From: Umbilicaria muhlenbergii
Taxonomy: Eukaryota > Ascomycota > Lecanoromycetes > Umbilicariales > Umbilicariaceae
DNA: 64,000 bases
Assembly: GCA_000611775.1 (NCBI GenBank)
Contig: KK106981.1
Location: forward strand, 9,632,619-9,696,618
Reading direction: 5' to 3'
In this document: piece by piece, positions 58,559 to 64,000 of the stretch
Numbering within the stretch: position 1 is the stretch's first letter
Layout: each line of letters opens with the position of its first letter
Made by a program: the position numbers and the translations under genes
The notes under the pieces: generated by a model
What the model was told of the DNA's origin: nothing
The model's input: only the letters and a program-made list of their open reading frames with translations
Database searches by the model: none

Positions 58559-60105
58559 TCACCTTTCCCCGTGTAGTCTTCGCCCGTTGTCTCTTGATAT
58601 GCCCTTCGGTTTCCCAGATCCCCTGACCGTCCTATTGTTCTTTCCCTTCCGCTCCGGCTTTGAACGTGCCGTACGTCTGGAGGAATCTTCCGAAGCCGTC
58701 CTGATCGGGTTTTCAATTACGCTAGAGTGTGGCCGTCTTGGTCGTTCAGTTCCGCGCGGAAGTGTATAGGGTGGCAATGGCAGCCTTTTCGTTGGATCAT
58801 CGACACCCCAAGTGAACAGTAAGGTACCAGTTATCGGGTCATAGATGTGCCGTCGTTGGTGAGGGCCACGCCGCCTTTCCCCAGTAGCTTTGGCTACCTT
58901 CGATGGATGGACGGGGCCCAGAGTTTCGTCTGCGATTGGCTGATCTCTTTGGGTAGGTTTCCGATTACGTGATCGGAACGGTTGTAGCATTGTAGGACGG
59001 AAAACCTGTCCATCATCCCTGGCATGATGCGGGTTTGGCGTGGCGCTATTGTAAGCAACATCGTGATTCTCGATGAGCTCTGTTGTGGAGCACTGACAAA
59101 CCCAGACTCTTGGGCACGACTTGATTCGAAGGGAGAAGGGGATCCAAAAATACTTCTGGGAGGTACTAGCGGCAGTTGTGCGTTCCCAAGCGGGCTCGCT
59201 GAAATTGGACTATCGTCGATGATGTGCTCGAAAGGCTCTTCATGCTTCCACGACATCCCGGGTAGTATACCCCATTTGCTGTTCCAAATTTTTCGCTTAA
59301 TCCAGGTATTCTTTACATTCTCGTATACCCTTGTATTGATGTCCGCAGTATTACTCCCTTCCGCACTGCTCGATTCGTGTTCGATCCGTTCCCGCTCTTT
59401 TGGTATCTGAAAGACGAACTGATGGTATGGACGGGAGGCCTCACGTTCACGCTCCCGTATGACTCGTCGCTCTGCAATCCTTCGCCTCTCCTCGTCGCTC
59501 TTAGGCCGTCTCGGTTTGGGGGGCTGCTTTGGAGGCGCGAATGAAAAGAATGGTAGAGGTGGAGTTTCTGCTTCCGAGTCTGTCTCCGATTCTGACTCAA
59601 GCTCGAGCGGTTCTTCATGCTTCCACCGCCCTCCAGCCCTCTCAGTCCATTTGTTGTTCCAGATGCCTTGGTCGACCCAGCTCTTCTTGACCTTTTCATA
59701 GACTTTTTCATAGACCATTTTATCGAAAGAACTCCCAACGGGAATATGAATCATCCGATTTGTTCTTAGTTCCGCGCACCAAAGCCGCTCCATCTCTTCG
59801 CTTACCTGAGCCTCGAATTGATAGTAAGGAAGTGAGGCCGTAGACTCACAATCAAGCTGCCACCATGGTCGCTGCTCGGTGGGAGGGTTAGGACTCATAG
59901 TCCGGGTTGTCGTGCCCGATGGGTACGATCTATAAGGTGGTGGAGAATCGCTAAACGGCATACTTGCATCATTGAATAAGCCAGCCATGAATGATGTTAT
60001 TAGACAGCAGAGATGAGATCGCGATCTGAAGGGACTGACGAGAGTAAATGAAGGGTCGTAGGAGAGAGGGCGGATACTGTTCTGCTGATGATAGTCTGAG
60101 GCCAT
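58559..60105 (-). CDS. Protein with internal duplication (WKHEEP repeat), unknown function
   Basis: Minus-strand exons 59167-60105 and 58559-59092 close in phase (490 residues); the intron uses GTACCT...GTCAG. ATG 60105 is the first methionine of the frame. Two similar units of about 75 residues occur. Unit 1 is YYQFEAQVSEEMERLW...YEKVKKSWVDQGIWNNKW...GRWKHEEPLE. Unit 2 is YHQFVFQIPKERERI...YENVKNTWIKRKIWNSKW...MSWKHEEPFE. They are separated by a charged, Arg/Glu-rich linker. The C-terminal part holds YDPITGTLLFTWGVDDPTKR and then a highly basic tail. No catalytic motif is visible. The repeat suggests two copies of a small binding module. The TIR element begins 81 bp upstream of the ATG, so it sits in the promoter. 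Confidence 0.65.
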
Positions 60106-60185
60106 GTTGAGAGGTTGCTTTGAAGAGCCAGCACAAAGAAGAAGTCCCCGGCTTTGTTTACTGCCGAGCGACAAGTGAGTCTAAG

Positions 60186-61095
60186 GGGCCTCGTACAACG
60201 ACACCCCTATTTCTTACGTTGACCCCCGTTTTCATACATTGACCCTGCCAAAAACGCTAATCGTTTTAGGCGACTATTTGCAGATTTCGTGATTTTCTGT
60301 ATTAGATTCTAAGGCGTGCTTTTCGGTGCCTTTGAACGCTCGTTTTCAAGCCTTTTTCATGCTCAATTTATGGAGATCTAGCTAACATTTAAATAGAGAC
60401 CACCACCGCCCCTCACCTCACTGCCACCGCCGCCACCTCCTCTACTTTGCCGCCGCCGCTGCCACCACTCCCGTTCCCCTCTCTGAAAACCTAAGACGGC
60501 CTCAGTCAATGAAGTGCGGCCAGAAGTTCACCAGCTAACTGACCAGCTAGGTCGTTGCATCTATAGCGTGCCACGGAGGGGGAGACTCACTGACTAGCTA
60601 ACTGAAATGACCTTATCAATCTGTCTGAAACCTCTAATAGAAAAGAGTCCCTCAAGCTCACTGCCCTTGCTGTCTCTGAGGCCCATCTCGCTGACACAAT
60701 TAGCAACACGGGGAGGGTCAGTAAATTGAGGAGGGGGTTGTCTGCTGCTCCTGTGCATGCTCATCAACGGCTCTCATAAGGGTTTGAACTGTTGAAAAGA
60801 ACTCCTCCATACGGAGTGACTATAGACTCATTGGGGGGCAGGTGCGTCATCCTCTAGTGAGGATGAAAGGTCATAGTCCATAATTCAGAGGTAAAAGAGA
60901 GCAGGCGCAGGGCTTTTTTGCAATGAAAGATTGCGGGTGAGAACACGTTTCAAAAGCAGCTTGTTGAATCTAAGTGTTCTTCTATACCCAAAACAGCTCG
61001 CTAGCCACGTGACTGCTACCTATCTTGGGGGGATGTCGATTTTTGGAAACAGAGGTGTCAACGTAAGAAATAGGCGTGTCGTTTTACGAGGACCC
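60186..61095. mobile_element. 910-bp non-autonomous DNA element with terminal inverted repeats
   Basis: The first 39 bases (GGGGCCTCGTACAACGACAC...) and the reverse complement of the last 39 (GGGTCCTCGTAAAACGACAC...) agree at 36 positions, including CCTATTTCTTACGTTGAC. The interior has no transposase frame; it has CCACCGCC-type repeats near 60,400-60,470 and CAGCTAACTGA repeats. A target-site duplication is not obvious at either end. It resembles a MITE or a deletion derivative of a larger cut-and-paste transposon. Confidence 0.8.
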
Positions 61096-61128
61096 AGTGA
61101 GCCAGTCTAGAGGTAGGAGTCAGAGACG

Positions 61129-61551
61129 TGTTAAACCGTTGATTTAGGATTAGCGCCCAGCTGTAGACTACCGTAGCTACAACCCGCAAGGCGTCGGGTC
61201 AAAATAAGTGGCAGTTCCAGGCAACGGGATCCAGGCTACCTCTGCACCAAATACATAACTGACTGGAATAGTTAGAGATTTTACAACGATGGATTATAGA
61301 GCTCAATGGTGTTGAATTTCGCCGATTCGCCGCCGAGCAGACGTCATTGGGGCAGGGGTTCCTAGCAAGAGAAGCAGTCACGTCATGGGTGTACGTATGT
61401 TTTGGCTTAGCGAAAAGCTCCTTAACATGTATATTAACGGCTCGAAAGCCTCGAGTTTCTGCTTTCTTCCTTACGTTCATTTATATCATTTGGGTGATAT
61501 TTAGGCAGATACAATACATTTATTTGGTCTCTATATCGTCCCATTACAACA
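61129..61551 (+). mobile_element. Probable 5' LTR of a Ty1/copia retrotransposon
   Basis: The right border is set by the primer-binding site that follows directly after ...TTACAACA at 61551. The left border is proposed at TGTTAAACC (61129) because LTRs start TG and end CA. The 423-bp length is normal for copia elements. The 3' LTR is outside the window, so the left edge cannot be confirmed. Confidence 0.5.
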
Positions 61552-61566
61552 GGTTATGAGCCCGGT
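61552..61566 (+). other. Primer-binding site complementary to the anticodon half of initiator tRNA-Met
   Basis: GGTTATGAGCCCGGT is complementary to the anticodon arm of eukaryotic tRNA-iMet, which contains GGGCTCATAACC. Copia-class elements are known to prime with a cleaved 5' half of this tRNA, and the site lies immediately after the LTR as expected. Confidence 0.7.
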
Positions 61567-61891
61567 CAGTGTCTAAACTACCGCCTGTTGCTGTTGCCTA
61601 CCACCTCCGCCCTAACCCTCACTGCCCTAACCCCCGCCGCCGTCGAGCAAGTCGAGCAACCAAAGTTTGCTTCGATATAAACCTTCGATATCGGCCAGTT
61701 ATAAAGTCGAAAAACCGACCGAAAAAGACGTCAATTCTTCGTACGAATTCCACTCCGAAAATCGAACGAATAGAAACGTCTATATATATACGAAGGCTCA
61801 ACGAATAGAACTTCGAATAAATACCCACACCCCCGAGTCGTTATCCACGCCGCCGCGTACGCAGAAGGCAGTCACACGGCCCTAAAAGAGC

Positions 61892-64000
61892 ATGGAATAC
61901 GAGTCTCCGAAGGCCTCAGGCCTAGTCAAACTCAATGAGACGAACTACGCCCAATGGGCAGGGAGAACAAGGGGTTATTTGGAAGCACGGGGCTACTGAG
62001 ACGTCATAGACGGGACCGACGCTGCGCCAGAGGGGAAGAAGGGTTTGGATGGGAAGACATTGGAGCCTCCCATTGAGGAGTATAAGAAGTGGAGAAGGAC
62101 TGATAGGAAGGCCTGGAATGACATATTGTCACTTTGCTCCCAGGAGGACGGAACGTTCTACAAACTGAAGACAGCAAAGGAGCTTTGGGACCGCCTTGAG
62201 AACATCAAGAAGCCTAAGGGCAAGTCGTACTACCGGTCACAGCTTAGGGCATTCGTCAATTACAAGCAAGGACCGAAGGAGACGGCGGAGCAGGCTTACC
62301 ACGCCTTGAAGAAAATCCAGGCGGAGATTACGGTGCTTAAACCAAAGGCGCCCATCAATGATGACATGGTTCAGGAAGTGTTCCTTGGCTCCCTAAAGGA
62401 GGAGCCTTACGGCCCAGTTGTATTTCAAATAAACAACGAAATCGTGGACCCTGAAATCGAGACCGTTCTACGCCAATTGAAGGAGCGAGAAATGGAAGAA
62501 GCGTCGAATAATAAATCGACTAATAATGCCACCGCAAACGCAGCCCAAGCAGGAAGCAAAGGCAAAGACGGCAAGGCAGGAAAAACATGTTTTCAGTGCC
62601 AGAAAAGGGGGCATTTCGCCTCCGATTGCTACGCTTTGAAGATGAAAGACGGGGAAGAACTACCTCCTAACGGAGTTAAACCACCGCCAAAGTTCAAGGC
62701 AAATGCACGGCAAGCCAACGAAAATCCGGGGCCGGCGGAAGATTCGAAAAATTTGAAAGATCCGACTAGCCAGGACAACGAGTCCAACTCAGATGGATGA
62801 GCATGAAAGGCAGTGGCTATGGAAGCCCTAGCCAACCTAGAACTAACCCCCGACTGCTGGATTGTGGACTCCGGAGCGAGCCACCACATGACTCCGAATT
62901 GAGCAATTTTTGTCGAAATTCAGAACTATTACACGGAAGTCTGCTTAGCCAATGGGCACTCGATAAAAGCAGCTGGTATGGGCAAGGTGGAAGTTGATTT
63001 TGAAGGGAGAAAACTCACCCTAAATGACGTCCTCTATGTCCCCGAATTGGATGGAAATTTGCTGTCAATTGGGGCAGCAAGCAAGCACGGAATAACAGTT
63101 GAATTTGGGCTTAAAAACGTTGTTTTTAAGCATAATGGAAGCGTCGTGGCCACAGCAAACCAACACGGTTCGGTCTATGTTGTCAAGTCGACGAGCGCAA
63201 AAGTGGCCTTTAAGGTCCAAGCCTACCAAAAATTGATGAGCAGCCTGGCAGCCCCAGCGACAGCAGGGGGAGGATCACCTACGCCAGGGCTCACTCCAGA
63301 GCTAGTGGGAGCAGTACCAGGCAGCATGATTGCCAGTTCCGCCACCCCCTATCCAAAAACGGGTTTAGGGCACATTACCCCTGAAACCCCCGAAAATTCC
63401 AATTTTTCCACACAGGCCCAATCCGACTACTGGAAGTGGCATCGGAGGTTTGGCCATGCTGGGGCAAGCCGTATGCAACGCCTCAAGCCGTGTGTGGAGG
63501 GTATAACCCGCGAATTACGCCCTAACGAGGCGGAGAAAGCCTGCTCGACATGCTTGCATAGCAAGATGATACGGGTACAGGCCAAGGAGTCAAAGCCAAC
63601 GGCTACAAAACGCCTGCAACGAGTCTATTCAGACATTTGGGGAGCCTACCGTGTCAATACTCTAGGTGGAAACCAGTATTTTGTTACCTTTACGGACGAA
63701 TTTGCCTGATATTCTGATATTTTCTTAATGGCAAAGAAGACGGATATCTACGAAATATTCAAGACTTGAAAGACGAAAGCTGAGAAAGAAACCGGCGAGA
63801 AATTGGAGGTTGTACGGGCTGACAATGGCGGAGAATATATGAAATTGGCAAGCATATGAGGGCCAGAGGGGGTGGAATTCAAATTTACCACCACCTACAC
63901 GCCTGAGCAGAACGGCGTCTCTGAACGCCTAAATCATACGATTACGGAAGCAACTAGATGCATGCTTTACGACGCTCAATTGCCAACTAAATTTTGGGGC
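61892..64000 (+). mobile_element. Ty1/copia gag-pol, continuous frame with seven TGA codons, cut off by window end
   Basis: One frame from ATG 61892 to the window end (703 codons) encodes, in order: Gag (LVKLNETNYAQWAGRTRGYL; KKWRRTDRKAWNDILSLCSQ), a CCHC zinc knuckle (CFQCQKRGHFASDC), the protease site (WIVDSGASHHMTP), the GAG-pre-integrase region (YWKWHRRFGHAGASRMQRLK) and the integrase core (VVRADNGGEYMK; TYTPEQNGVSERLN). Reverse transcriptase and RNase H lie beyond the window. Stops are at 61997, 62798, 62804, 62900, 63707, 63767 and 63857; all are TGA, and there are no TAA, TAG or frameshifts. Under the standard code the element is not translatable as a whole, so it is annotated as degenerate, but see the findings. 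The longest uninterrupted pieces are 62000-62800 and 62903-63709. Confidence 0.9.

Noticed and set aside
61892-64000. RIP (CpA to TpA) as the cause of the seven TGA codons
   Set aside because: CpA-directed change of TGG would give TAG; only TGA is seen, so RIP alone does not explain it, although it cannot be excluded without copies to compare.
1-64000. CRISPR array, operon or bacterial-type terminators
   Set aside because: Spliced eukaryotic genes throughout; no direct-repeat/spacer pattern.

Overview
This is a 64 kb piece of nuclear DNA from a filamentous ascomycete (Pezizomycotina, most likely Dothideomycetes). The evidence is short GT-AG introns of about 40-115 bp, fungus-specific gene families (NsdD-type GATA factor, Mis13/Dsn1 and Fta4 kinetochore proteins, an APSES Mbp1-type factor, a fungal paxillin-like LIM protein), and single genes separated by gene-poor stretches. 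All calls come from reading the sequence; no database search was possible. Spliced coordinates are my own reconstructions, chosen so that reading phases close exactly.

Layout. 1-5.6 kb: 3' part of a PSD2-type phosphatidylserine decarboxylase, then kinetochore gene mis13/dsn1. 5.6-15.3 kb: almost 10 kb with no convincing gene, ending at the sexual-development GATA regulator nsdD (15.3-17.1 kb); this desert carries palindromic TGACAGSTGTCA sites. 17-20 kb: low-complexity spacer and a perfect 21-bp hairpin. 20-22.4 kb (minus): LIM-domain gene. 24.9-26.6 kb: inositol-1-phosphate synthase (INO1). 27-29 kb: an OB-fold/RPA-like gene containing an assembly gap.

29-39 kb is a mosaic of two tandem BTB-type paralogues (one with three single-base frame losses, one with an in-frame TAA), the CENP/Sim4 subunit fta4, a conserved coiled-coil gene, and an F-box gene with a decayed tandem copy and an 81-bp repeat array in front of it. 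39.9-43 kb: a 1056-residue conserved fungal protein of unknown function. 43.4-46.5 kb: divergent mbp1-like cell-cycle factor and ndufb7 (complex I). 48-50 kb: a glycosylated membrane protein.

50-64 kb is accessory: a pseudogene, an AAA ATPase, a STAND/NLR-like gene with a degenerate P-loop, a gene with an internal duplication, a 910-bp TIR element, and the 5' LTR and gag-pol of a Ty1/copia retrotransposon that runs off the window end.

The most unusual signal is in the copia element. Its gag-pol reading frame stays open for 703 codons with no frameshift, yet it is broken by seven stop codons, every one of them TGA.
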